This document shows, piece by piece, positions 7,283-15,861 of a DNA stretch of 64,000 bases. The first letter of the stretch is position 1. The number at the start of each line of letters is the position of its first letter. The notes beneath the pieces were generated by a model. It made no database searches. It was not told where the DNA came from and saw only the letters and a program-made list of their open reading frames with translations. Origin of the DNA: Candidatus Poribacteria bacterium (GTDB taxonomy: Bacteria; Poribacteria; WGA-4E; GCA-2687025); contig JABGQA010000058.1 of the NCBI GenBank assembly GCA_018644665.1, positions 388,810 through 452,809 on the forward strand, given 5' to 3'. The translations under genes were made by a program, and so were the position numbers.

Positions 7283-9811
7283 CTACTCGCCCGCGTTGGC
7301 GCGGCCCGGCGAGGCTGCCATCGGCCCGAATTCTCCCACGCCGTTGGGCATCCTCCCGAACGACACGTCGACGGTCTGCTCGCCGTAAGCCACGCTGTCC
7401 AGAGCCGCGCCGCCCTGTTCCTCGGACGCGACAAGCAGGATGGACTCGCCCCCGCCCGCCAGCTTGAACGACGCGTGCAACCCCGGCGACGCGCCACCGT
7501 CCTCGTCGGCCCAAACCGTCAGGTAGCCGTCCGGCGCGATCACGACACCGTCCGGGACGCGCCACTTGTGGGGAGTAGTGGGGTCGTCGGACAGGTAGTG
7601 GCCGGTGAGATCGACCGGCACATCCGTGGTGTTGTGCAGTTCGATCCAGTCGTCGAACTCGCCCTGCGGGTCGGCGACGGCGGCTTCGTTGCGCGCCATG
7701 AACTCATTGATGACGACCGTCCGACCGGTCGGCGCCGTCATCTCGACCTGGAAACTCAGCGCGCTGGCCTCGGCGCGAGGTGGCGCGAAAGCCGTCGCAC
7801 CGTTCTCGCCTCGGAACTCGACGTAGTAGTAGACCGACGATCCCCCGGCATACGCGGGTATGTCGGCCGTCCACTCGCCGCCCCCGGGCGCCATGGTGAC
7901 CCGTGTGAACGGCGCGTAACGCCCCCTCGAGTGATAGAGAATCGCCGCCGAGACACCCACGTCGCCGCCGGAGGTCACACGGATCGACGTGGGTTGTCCC
8001 GCAACGCCCGCCAGAACACGTGTGACGTCCTCGACAACGGGACGCGCACGCGCGATCTCCTCAACGCCAAGCAGGTATGCCCGACGCTCCGTCACCCACG
8101 GCTGCAACCCCGGGGTCGACGGCGGGCCGTAGCCCCCGCGGCCGCCCCTCCCGCGTCCACGGCCGCCACGGGGGCCACTCCGTCTGTCGGGCGCCTCTCC
8201 GTCGCTCCTCGGCCTCGCGGCGTCCGCGTCGGCCACGTCGCCGGGCCCGGCGGGAGGGAGTCCGGACGGAGGACCGGATCCCCCGGGCCCGGCCATGCCA
8301 GGCGGCGGGCCGAATCCCCCGGGCCCGGCCATGCCAGGCGGCGGGCCGAATCCCCCGGGCATGGCCAGAGTGAACTCCTCGGTCGCGCTGGCGAGGAAGG
8401 CCTCGTACGAATAGAGCTGCTTGCCATCCGCCTCGACGTGTGGACCGATCAGGGTCTGGTAGGCCTCGACCCTATCGCCAATCCGCTCCCAATCGAGCCA
8501 CTCGTCGACGATGGCCCGTACGTGCGCGGCGTATCGCGCGCGGAGATGCGGGATCGCCAGAAGCCGCCGTATCACAGGTCGCTCGTCGCTATCGGCGTGC
8601 AGGAAAGGATCGACCTGCTCGCTGTCCCCGAGTGAGGATGGGCCGCCGCCGCGTCCGCTGTACCGGAACGTCTCGTTGCTGTCGTGCGGGACCAGATGAA
8701 AGCGGCCGGCGGGGTCCCGGTACAGGTTGTAGTCGCTGGCCCGGCTCATGTAGCCGTCGTGATCGACGAACACGTTCTCCATCGCCACATGCCAGAGCGC
8801 GCCGTCGATATTGAACAAGGGGTCGAGAGCGGCTTCTAGGTCGTCGTCCGGCGTGCTGCCGAGTACGTCGCACAGCTCGACCAGCGCGTGCCATGCCCCG
8901 TCCGAAGCCTTGGACCCGAGACGGTAGGCCTCCTGATACTCGGTAATATCCGGGCCCAGGTACGCCAGGCCTCCGTCGCCGGCCTTCGGATTGGCGGGTA
9001 CCTTCCATCGGTCTCCAGCGGCCTGTCCGAAGGTGTCCCGCGTATAGTCCTTGTTGAACTGCTGCACGTTCACGTAGACGCCCCAGTCGTCGCCGTTGAC
9101 GACCAACCGCACGTGGTTTGCCTTGGGCGCTGGCGTGTAGTCGCGTCCGATCTCGCTGTAGATCACCTCGCGGACGAACGACGGATCTTCGTGCGAGTTG
9201 AGTAGGTTGAGGGTCCGGTAACCGTACAGCCGTTGGCCTTTGTGCTCCCAGTCCAGCGAGATGTTCCACGACTTCTTCAGAGACTCACGCGTCATGAAGT
9301 ACGAGGAGTTCCCGCGGAACCGGACGCCGACGCTCGGGTACTCGCGCCCGTCGACGATGAGAGTCGCGGGGACGTCGACCTCCGTGTGGTACAGGTCGCG
9401 AAGCTCGTCGTACCAGTCGTCCGCAGGGAAGCGGAGGAACAGCGTCCGCACGACCTCAGTGTCGTACAGCGGCGTGTCCTCACCGACGGCGACTCGGGCG
9501 CTCTCGCGCATGTCCTGTTCTGCCGTGCTGAGGCGTTGAGGTGTCGGTTGGTCTTCGCCGGCGTCCGGGTCGCCACCGACTGGGAATCGTGGCGCTTCGC
9601 TGACGTTCTTACGGGCGTGTGCGCGCGCCGCCGCGCGTTCGTCGTCGTTCAGGCGTCCGTTCCCATCCGCGTCGTACCGCTCGACGAGATTCTCGCGCTC
9701 CCTGCCGGGCGGCGCGCCACGCGGCCTTCGGCGCCCTGGCGCTTGCGCATGCGCGTGGTGCAGCGCCACAGCCAACAGCATTCCCGCGCAGATCCATCGC
9801 CGTACCATCAT
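7283..9811 (-). CDS. Secreted CotH-kinase-like protein with EF-hand and lamin-tail domain
   Basis: An 842-residue secreted protein. The start is the ATG at 9811 (MMVRRWICAGMLLAVALHHA, a signal peptide) with GAGGAGTGG upstream; the open frame above it is not used. About residue 38 begins an EF-hand-like loop (DADGNGRLNDDE). The CotH domain (PF08757) covers about residues 130-470, including GVRFRGNSS, LNLLNSHEDPSFVRE and SDYNLYRDPAGRFHLVPHD. A Pro/Gly-rich linker with 12-residue repeats follows, then beta-rich FN3-like sequence, and a C-terminal lamin-tail domain (INEFMARNE...FDDWIELHN). CotH proteins are atypical protein kinases or spore-coat components; here a surface role is inferred. The gene is divergent from the ankyrin gene. 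Confidence 0.88.
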   Translation of the reverse strand: MMVRRWICAGMLLAVALHHAHAQAPGRRRPRGAPPGRERENLVERYDADGNGRLNDDERAAARAHARKNVSEAPRFPVGGDPDAGEDQPTPQRLSTAEQDMRESARVAVGEDTPLYDTEVVRTLFLRFPADDWYDELRDLYHTEVDVPATLIVDGREYPSVGVRFRGNSSYFMTRESLKKSWNISLDWEHKGQRLYGYRTLNLLNSHEDPSFVREVIYSEIGRDYTPAPKANHVRLVVNGDDWGVYVNVQQFNKDYTRDTFGQAAGDRWKVPANPKAGDGGLAYLGPDITEYQEAYRLGSKASDGAWHALVELCDVLGSTPDDDLEAALDPLFNIDGALWHVAMENVFVDHDGYMSRASDYNLYRDPAGRFHLVPHDSNETFRYSGRGGGPSSLGDSEQVDPFLHADSDERPVIRRLLAIPHLRARYAAHVRAIVDEWLDWERIGDRVEAYQTLIGPHVEADGKQLYSYEAFLASATEEFTLAMPGGFGPPPGMAGPGGFGPPPGMAGPGGSGPPSGLPPAGPGDVADADAARPRSDGEAPDRRSGPRGGRGRGRGGRGGYGPPSTPGLQPWVTERRAYLLGVEEIARARPVVEDVTRVLAGVAGQPTSIRVTSGGDVGVSAAILYHSRGRYAPFTRVTMAPGGGEWTADIPAYAGGSSVYYYVEFRGENGATAFAPPRAEASALSFQVEMTAPTGRTVVINEFMARNEAAVADPQGEFDDWIELHNTTDVPVDLTGHYLSDDPTTPHKWRVPDGVVIAPDGYLTVWADEDGGASPGLHASFKLAGGGESILLVASEEQGGAALDSVAYGEQTVDVSFGRMPNGVGEFGPMAASPGRANAGE
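8285..8356 (-). repeat. Two perfect 36-bp tandem repeats coding a Gly/Pro linker
   Basis: 8285-8320 and 8321-8356 are identical in sequence. They encode two copies of a 12-residue unit related to GGFGPPPGMAGP in the CotH-like protein, followed by a diverged third unit. The repeat is in frame, so copy-number change would only lengthen the linker. Confidence 0.9.
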
Positions 9812-10089
9812 GCGACCCACTCCTCGTGGCGGCCCACCGACGTCCGTCGCGCTCACCCGCCCGCGCCAACCCTCGTTGGGGACGACGCGCGCGTTGTGTT
9901 CGTCGTCCCGCGTGTGACTTCGGTTGAGCTGACCATGCCACTTCGACCCTGGTGGCGCGCCCGCGACACCTGGGGCGCTGGGCAAGAAGCCGGTGGCCTG
10001 GAGCGCGCGACTCCCCCATGTGCGCGTGGCCTACACTGAGCGATGGCCGTCCGCCTCCGCAGGCATCACCCCACATGGAGCGAGTACCT

Positions 10090-10491
10090 ATGGCGAGCAA
10101 CGGAACGACCGACCCGGCTATCGTCGAAGCCTTCGTCGGCGCCGCGCACAGGGACCTGGACCGGGTCACAGAGATGCTGACCGAGGACAAGGAACTCGCG
10201 AACGCCACGTGGGACTGGGGTGGCGGAGATTGGGAGACCGCCCTCGGCGCCGCGGCGCACATGGGCCGACGCGACATCGCGGAACACCTGCTGGCGCACG
10301 GGGCCCGCATGGACGTGTTCGCCGCCGCGATGCTCGGTGAACTCGATGTCGTGAAGGCGATCCTGGCCGCGAACCCGTCGGCACGCGACTTCCCGGGCCC
10401 ACACGGCATACCCCTGCTGGACCACGCCGAATGCGGCGGAGACGCGGCAGCGCCAGTGGTCGAACACCTGCAATCGCTCGCAGCCGGATAG
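10090..10491 (+). CDS. Ankyrin-repeat protein
   Basis: A 133-residue protein with two to three ankyrin repeats: WETALGAAAHMGRRDIAEHLLAHGA, then MDVFAAAMLGELDVVKAILAANP, then GIPLLDHAECGG. Ankyrin repeats mediate protein-protein contact. The start is the ATG at 10090, with GGAGCGAG upstream; an ATG at 10075 has no ribosome site. It is cytoplasmic, with no signal peptide. It converges with the gene at 10508-13903, with 16 bases between the two stops. This small ankyrin type is widespread in environmental bacteria; its partner is unknown. Confidence 0.82.
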   Translation: MASNGTTDPAIVEAFVGAAHRDLDRVTEMLTEDKELANATWDWGGGDWETALGAAAHMGRRDIAEHLLAHGARMDVFAAAMLGELDVVKAILAANPSARDFPGPHGIPLLDHAECGGDAAAPVVEHLQSLAAG

Positions 10492-10507
10492 TCGACTGCT
10501 GCGCCTG

Positions 10508-13500
10508 CTACTTCAGCACGAGCATGCGTCGTAGCGCGCGTTCGCTGCCTGCCTGTAGTTCGTACAGGTAGACGCCACTCGCAACGCGCTCACCCGTGCG
10601 GTTGCGCCCGTCCCAATACGCGGCGTCGGCGCGCGCGGTGTAGTAGCCCGCCGCGCGATAGCCCAGATCCAGGGCGCGCACGAGGCCGCCGTCCACCCCA
10701 TAGATGCGCACCAGCACCTCGGACGCCTCCTGCAACTCGAACGGAATCCACGTCTCGGGGTTGAACGGGTTCGGGTAGTTCGCCAGCAAGCGCGTGTTCG
10801 CCGGGGAGACGCGCGCGAACCGCACCGCCATGTCGCGGGCGCCCGGCGGGACGTCTACGGAGCCCGCGCGCGTAAGGTCGTGCGGGCGACCGTCTAGGTA
10901 GAGCCGGAGACTTTCGCCCTGTCGCAGATCCACGCCGTCCCACGTGAGCGTCGCGGCGGATGGTAGCGACGCGCGGAGCGGCCATTCTGCGTGGCCCGCT
11001 TCCGTCGGCGCTATGCTGCGTGATAGGCGGCCCACGGCCCCGTCTTCCAAAGCGTGTAGCGACGGCCGTGACGACAGACCCGGCATGGGTGGAGAGGGGA
11101 TGTCCATGGCGTCGTATCCCGCACGGGCCGCCGGTCCGGCGCCGATGATGACGGTCGCGGCTTCGCCCGCAGGGCCGGATACGACCAGCGACGCCTCCCA
11201 GTCGGGGGCGGCCGGCTCGCGGATTGCCGGGGCCGCCGGGCCTTCGAGACGGTATCTCAACTGCGTGAGTGTCACGTCATACGCCGTGCCGGGGTTGTAC
11301 ACCCAATAGCCCTGATACGGCCACAGCTGACTCGCGACGGTATACTTCGCGCCGTCCCAGCCGAAGACCGTGTTGGGTGTGGACGTCAGATGCCCGGGCG
11401 TCAGACCCCCGTCCGCGACGCCGACCAGGTTCCAGCCAGCCTCAATGGTGAGATCGACCGACGCAGCTTCCGGCGCGTCGACATTCACCTCCAACGTGGC
11501 ATCAACCCCGTCGAGCGTCGACCCGCGATGGATGAAATAGCCCGTGCCAACGTGTTCGAGCGGCGCGACGTCGACAGCCTCGAACTGCTGACTCACGGCG
11601 TCCCACGCGTTGATGGTGTCGACTTCGTACTCCAACAGCGCCTCCGGCGTTCCCTGCGGAGACGGGCCGGGTAGCGAGAAGAGATTCCACCCGCTCCCGA
11701 GGTGCACCGTCGCCTGCGCCGGCTCCATCACGGCCGCGTTGGGATCGAAGTTGCGGAGTGACGCGATCTCGTCGTCGGTCATGCCCTCGGTCGCGCCGTC
11801 CAGCAGTGCCACGAGACTCTCGGCCGCGGCGATGGCGTCGTCTGGCCCATAGCGCTGCACGGCAAACTGAAGCATCGTCACCTGTTCGGACGGGGCGAGG
11901 GTGAGAACGTAGTCGTACGCGACGGAGTCGGTAGAAGGGTCGCCGACGGAGGCGCTGATCGCTCCGATGTCGCCACCCGGCCCGCTGATGACGTGGGCTA
12001 CCACGGGATCGCCGCCGCCGAAGCCGTCGCTGGAGTCGTCCGTGACGAACCAATCGTCGTCAGGGCCGACCGTAGCGTCGCCCGACGAGCTAGCGATAAC
12101 TGTTGTGCTGCCGTTGGAGCCGAGGTTGGTGCGCATGCCCATCGTGATGCTGACCGTGGCGTCAGTCGTGTTCTCGATGAGGTCGATGAACCGAGCGTAG
12201 GCGCCGTCCGTGGGCACGTACACCTGCCGCGTCACCTCGACGGCGCCCAACGTCGCCGGCCCGACCGTCACCTCGCGGCCGTCCGCGATGCCAGCGCTGA
12301 ACCAGGGGAACGCCTCCTCGTCGATGCTGATCTGGTGCCCGCCGTCGTAGGCGTCATTCGTGCCGTCGCTGATGCCGCCGTTGCCCATTATGTCCCACTC
12401 GAACTCGAGCGAGTCGAACACGCGCGCGGTGAAATCCACCACCGACGTGCCGCTCCCGCTGACCGGGATCGTCAGCGGCGAGTCCAGGCCGTCGTGCGTC
12501 ACGATGATGGAGCCGGAGACGGCTGCGTCGCTCGTCGGTTGGAACTGCACGAACAGCGGCTGCGAGTCTTCCCACACGACGCGATCCGGGTAGTCGGTGA
12601 CGGAGAACTCCGGCGTGTCGGACGTGACGTCTAGTATGCCGGCGACGAGCCCGCTCGTGACCTCAAGCGTCAGTTCCTGCGCGTCGCCGGTAAGCACGCT
12701 CACCTCGCCGAACGACAGCGATGTCGGCGCCGCAGCAAGGCCGCTGGGAGCAGACACACTGAAGGTCACCGTGTCGGTCGTAAGTGGCTCGTACATGGTC
12801 CCGTCGCCGTTTACCACGGCGACCTCGATGGCGTACGAGCTGTCTGTCTCCGGCACGACGAAGGTATCGGAGTCCACGCTCGCGGCCTCCGAGCCGCCCG
12901 CGTCGCCGGAGGACGGGAACGCCCCGTCGGTTTCCACCAGGCGCCATCGCCAGTGCGTTGCGGCGGGCCGATTGGCAAGGTAGACGCGTAGATCACCACG
13001 GATGGTTGGGTCGGCGGCGCCCGCTCCCAGCGTGGTTCCTTCGCGGGGCTCGACGACCGTGATGAATGGGTCGGTGGTAACGACGAAGTTCAGGATGAGC
13101 GCGGCTTCGTCGTCCGTTATCCCAACGAGGCCTTGCGCGGTCGTCATGTTCGACAGGTCCATCGCGATGGCCACGCCGTCATCACCGTACCATCGCTGCA
13201 CGCCGTAGTGCATGACGGCAGCCTGTCCGAGCGCGGGCACGGACACGTCATACTCGTACCCTATCTCGCCCCACTCCAGCCCGCCGTACACCCGGGCCAC
13301 GGGAAGCCTTCCACCAGGCCCCGCCAACACGTGCACGACTGTCGGATCGTCGCCTGTGCCGCCCAGGGGCGTGTCGTCCGTCACGACCCACGTGTCCTCC
13401 GCGGTGAAGGCGGCGTCGCCAGTGGACGTCTCTGTGAACTCCTCGTAGTCGTCTGAGCCCAGGTTCGTGTATATCTCGACCGTCACGGTCTGGTCGATCT

Positions 13501-13903
13501 GAGACGTGTTCGTGAGTATCTCGATCCACCGGGCGAAGGCGCCGTCACGTGAGATGAAGACCTTGCGCACTACCTCGATATCGCCGAACGTGGCGGGTCC
13601 AATGACGAACTGCGCGCCGTCCAACTCCACGGTAGCGGTGGGAAAGGTCGGGAACGACTCCCCGTCAATGTGGAGTTGGTGGCCCCCGTCGTAGGCGTCG
13701 TCCGTGCCGTCGCCGATCGCGCCGCTCGGCCACATGTCCCACTCGAAGCCGAGATCGTCGACCACCGTGAGGCCTATGTCCACGGTTTCCTGGGCTTCGG
13801 CCCGCACGCCCACCAGGAGGGCCGTACAGACAGTCAGCGTCGCCGTCACCGCCCACGCCACGCCGCCAAGTCTGGACCTTCGCGCGCGATCAGTGCGCCA
13901 CAT
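10508..13903 (-). CDS. Large secreted surface protein with duplicated domain, choice-of-anchor-D module and FlgD-like sorting tail
   Basis: 1131 residues, starting at the ATG at 13903 (MWRTDRARRSR, then a hydrophobic signal segment ending AEAQ) with GGAGGCGCGGG upstream. Two homologous blocks of about 250 residues (about 38-295 and 485-740) share FEWD, DAYDGGHQ, GPATFG/GPATLG and NLGS motifs. Between them lies a choice-of-anchor-D Ig-like module (LSFGEVSVLTGDAQELTLEV). A GWNLVG/GWNLFS repeat region spans about 745-905. The C-terminal 90 residues are a FlgD-like sorting domain (NPFNPETWIPFEL ... WDGRNRTGERVASGVYLYEL). It is likely exported and anchored by a type-IX-like or related system, which is inference. 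Function unknown; probably adhesive or structural. Confidence 0.87.
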   Translation of the reverse strand: MWRTDRARRSRLGGVAWAVTATLTVCTALLVGVRAEAQETVDIGLTVVDDLGFEWDMWPSGAIGDGTDDAYDGGHQLHIDGESFPTFPTATVELDGAQFVIGPATFGDIEVVRKVFISRDGAFARWIEILTNTSQIDQTVTVEIYTNLGSDDYEEFTETSTGDAAFTAEDTWVVTDDTPLGGTGDDPTVVHVLAGPGGRLPVARVYGGLEWGEIGYEYDVSVPALGQAAVMHYGVQRWYGDDGVAIAMDLSNMTTAQGLVGITDDEAALILNFVVTTDPFITVVEPREGTTLGAGAADPTIRGDLRVYLANRPAATHWRWRLVETDGAFPSSGDAGGSEAASVDSDTFVVPETDSSYAIEVAVVNGDGTMYEPLTTDTVTFSVSAPSGLAAAPTSLSFGEVSVLTGDAQELTLEVTSGLVAGILDVTSDTPEFSVTDYPDRVVWEDSQPLFVQFQPTSDAAVSGSIIVTHDGLDSPLTIPVSGSGTSVVDFTARVFDSLEFEWDIMGNGGISDGTNDAYDGGHQISIDEEAFPWFSAGIADGREVTVGPATLGAVEVTRQVYVPTDGAYARFIDLIENTTDATVSITMGMRTNLGSNGSTTVIASSSGDATVGPDDDWFVTDDSSDGFGGGDPVVAHVISGPGGDIGAISASVGDPSTDSVAYDYVLTLAPSEQVTMLQFAVQRYGPDDAIAAAESLVALLDGATEGMTDDEIASLRNFDPNAAVMEPAQATVHLGSGWNLFSLPGPSPQGTPEALLEYEVDTINAWDAVSQQFEAVDVAPLEHVGTGYFIHRGSTLDGVDATLEVNVDAPEAASVDLTIEAGWNLVGVADGGLTPGHLTSTPNTVFGWDGAKYTVASQLWPYQGYWVYNPGTAYDVTLTQLRYRLEGPAAPAIREPAAPDWEASLVVSGPAGEAATVIIGAGPAARAGYDAMDIPSPPMPGLSSRPSLHALEDGAVGRLSRSIAPTEAGHAEWPLRASLPSAATLTWDGVDLRQGESLRLYLDGRPHDLTRAGSVDVPPGARDMAVRFARVSPANTRLLANYPNPFNPETWIPFELQEASEVLVRIYGVDGGLVRALDLGYRAAGYYTARADAAYWDGRNRTGERVASGVYLYELQAGSERALRRMLVLK

Positions 13904-14116
13904 CCCGCGCCTCCGTTTCCTCAGTGTCGTCCAGGGTCTACGCGTGTACGTATACCACCGATCCAAGGGGCACGCACGAGCCCGGTGTCAGGTGTTGCAT
14001 GTCGTGGGCAGCCGCCACCCGGCGACTGGAATCCCTTGCTAGACTGTCCGCGCCGCGAAGACCCCGTCACGCAGGCCCACAGACTCCAACGTGTCGCCGG
14101 GGCCATGGTTCAGACG

Positions 14117-14141
14117 CGCCCGGCGGCGCTGGCGCCGGGCG
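14117..14141 (-). terminator. Hairpin downstream of the APH-like gene
   Basis: A perfect 9-bp GC stem (14117-14125 with 14133-14141) with a 7-base loop lies 19 bases after the stop of the minus-strand gene at 14160. There is no clear U run. Confidence 0.4.
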
Positions 14142-14159
14142 GCACAGCGCCCGTTGTAA

Positions 14160-14963
14160 TCAGGTGAGCACGTTCTGCAACACAGAACGGTGTTCGCACA
14201 GCCACGCCGCCGCGCGGGCCCGCCATGCCAGCGCCCACACGGCCGTAGGATCGGTGGTACCCGGCGTGACCTCGAGGTCGACCGCTTGCCACGCCGTGTC
14301 GTGCACCACGAACTCGATCATCACGTCGATGAAGCCGTGTCTCTGCGCCGCCGAAAGGCCGTAAGCGTCGACCATTGCGCGCAGGTGCTTGGCGCGCTCT
14401 GAGAGCGGCGGCAGACCCTCCAGCGCGGCCACCTGGTCGTCGTGTAGCTTCGCGTTGAGCCAGCAGGCCTGAGCCAGTTCCACCAACGGGTCTACCGGGC
14501 CCGCGAAATCCCAGTCGATCAAGCCGAACGGCAGTCCGTCACGCGTGACGATGTTCCAAGGAGCCATGTCGCAGTGACCTATGACGCGCGCAGGGCCACC
14601 CAACGGCCGCCCGAACCACGGGCCCCAGACCGCGTCGCCAGGCGGAACGTACGACGCATTAGCGTCGTGCAGCTCACGCAGCATGCCGCCGATGGCGGCC
14701 GCTCCGTCCCGGGACCACGGCCCGGACGGAGTGAATTCGCCCTCGATGTACGTGAGCGTCTCGCGCCCGTCGGTGTCGAAGCCATCGCCAACGACACGTG
14801 GCGACGCCCCGAAGCCGACGTGCTCGAGATGGCGCAGAAGTGAGTGCACGGTTGGCGCCCACGGCCCAGTCTCGCGGATAACGACGTCCCCGCGGCGGTA
14901 GACTTCGTACCGATGTAGCGCGCTTCGCTCTCGGAGGACCTCGTAGTCTTGCTCAGGTGGCAT
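14160..14963 (-). CDS. Aminoglycoside phosphotransferase-family kinase
   Basis: A 267-residue APH/choline-kinase-like protein (PF01636). The catalytic loop is HCDMAPWNIVTRDG (H-x-D-x-x-x-x-N), and the metal-binding DFG-equivalent is LIDWDFAGPVDPLVELAQ. The N-terminal lobe contains YRRGDVVIRE with the expected strand arrangement. The ribosome site is AGGAAGGAGC. Members phosphorylate antibiotics or small metabolites; without close homologues this should be read as a small-molecule kinase. It is divergent from an AAC(3)-like gene only 126 bases away, an interesting pairing of two antibiotic-modifying folds. Confidence 0.87.
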   Translation of the reverse strand: MPPEQDYEVLRERSALHRYEVYRRGDVVIRETGPWAPTVHSLLRHLEHVGFGASPRVVGDGFDTDGRETLTYIEGEFTPSGPWSRDGAAAIGGMLRELHDANASYVPPGDAVWGPWFGRPLGGPARVIGHCDMAPWNIVTRDGLPFGLIDWDFAGPVDPLVELAQACWLNAKLHDDQVAALEGLPPLSERAKHLRAMVDAYGLSAAQRHGFIDVMIEFVVHDTAWQAVDLEVTPGTTDPTAVWALAWRARAAAWLCEHRSVLQNVLT

Positions 14964-15089
14964 GCGGGCTCCTTCCTGCGATGCTCGCCTACCCTCGCGG
15001 CCGGATGCACGCGGGCGCTGCGTTGGTCACCACTGGCGCCTCACCTTATGATCTTACGCGACGGCCACCCCGACGGAGGCAAGAGCGCC

Positions 15090-15854
15090 ATGGCGCGATT
15101 TATCGACGGCCCGGAGATAGAGGACGGCTTGCGCGATCTAGGGGTCGCGGCCGGCGACGCGGTGGAGGCGCACGCGTCTCTCAGCGCCTTCGGCCATGTG
15201 AACGGCGGAGCGCCGACGGTCGTCGAGGCGCTGACACGAGTCGTCGGGGAAGACGGGCTCCTGGTCATGTCCGCGTACCGCGTCGGCCCTCCCGTTCACC
15301 TCACCGAGGCCGAGCGAGGGCGGGGCATGACCTGGAAGGTACCCATACTGGCCGAGGACCATGACGAGAAGAGCGGCATGGGAGCGATCGCCGACAACTT
15401 CCGCCGCCGGCCGGACACCGTGGTCGGAACGGGCGTGCATCGGACGTGCGCGTGGGGGAGGGAAGCTCGGCTACACACGCGCGGCTACCGACGCCTGCTC
15501 CGGCAGGACGGCCGGGGGTTGCTCATCGGTGTCGGCATCGACCGGTGTTCGAGCATGCACGAGGCCGAGGACGCCGTGCAGATCCCTCCTGACATCACCC
15601 AACTGACGACCCCGCCGGGCGACATCCTCCGAGACTATCCCGAGCGCAGGTGGGCCGTCGGGTACGGGGACACCCCACGAGACGCGTGGAAGATCGTCTG
15701 GGAGGAGGCGGTCGCCGCCGGGCTAGTGCGGACGCGCCTGATCGGCGACGCGACCTGCCACCTGTTCCGCGCGCGCGCAGTGGTGGATATCTACGAGGAC
15801 CATCTGCGCTCCGACCCGTACGCGCTGTTCGGCGTCGAGCGCCCAGACGACTGA
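15090..15854 (+). CDS. AAC(3)-family (YokD-like) N-acetyltransferase
   Basis: A 254-residue protein of the aminoglycoside 3-N-acetyltransferase family (PF02522, unrelated to GNAT). Signatures are LRDLGVAAGDAVEAHASLS near the N-terminus, FGHVNGGAPTVVEAL, the GVHRTCAWGREA stretch carrying the catalytic histidine region, and GRGLLIGVGIDRCSSMHEAE with the conserved glutamate. The start is the ATG at 15090 with GGAGGCAAGAG upstream; upstream in-frame codons are unlikely to be used. Environmental members often acetylate unknown amines rather than antibiotics. It stops 7 bases before the stop of the convergent RNase gene. Confidence 0.88.
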   Translation: MARFIDGPEIEDGLRDLGVAAGDAVEAHASLSAFGHVNGGAPTVVEALTRVVGEDGLLVMSAYRVGPPVHLTEAERGRGMTWKVPILAEDHDEKSGMGAIADNFRRRPDTVVGTGVHRTCAWGREARLHTRGYRRLLRQDGRGLLIGVGIDRCSSMHEAEDAVQIPPDITQLTTPPGDILRDYPERRWAVGYGDTPRDAWKIVWEEAVAAGLVRTRLIGDATCHLFRARAVVDIYEDHLRSDPYALFGVERPDD

Positions 15855-15861
15855 CCGCGGC

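Noticed and set aside
8285..8356. CRISPR-like repeat
   Set aside because: The repeats are directly abutting without spacers and are in frame inside a coding sequence.
6929..8635. A 568-codon open frame on the plus strand
   Set aside because: It crosses the YbaK-type and CotH-type genes on the opposite strand and shows no family motif.
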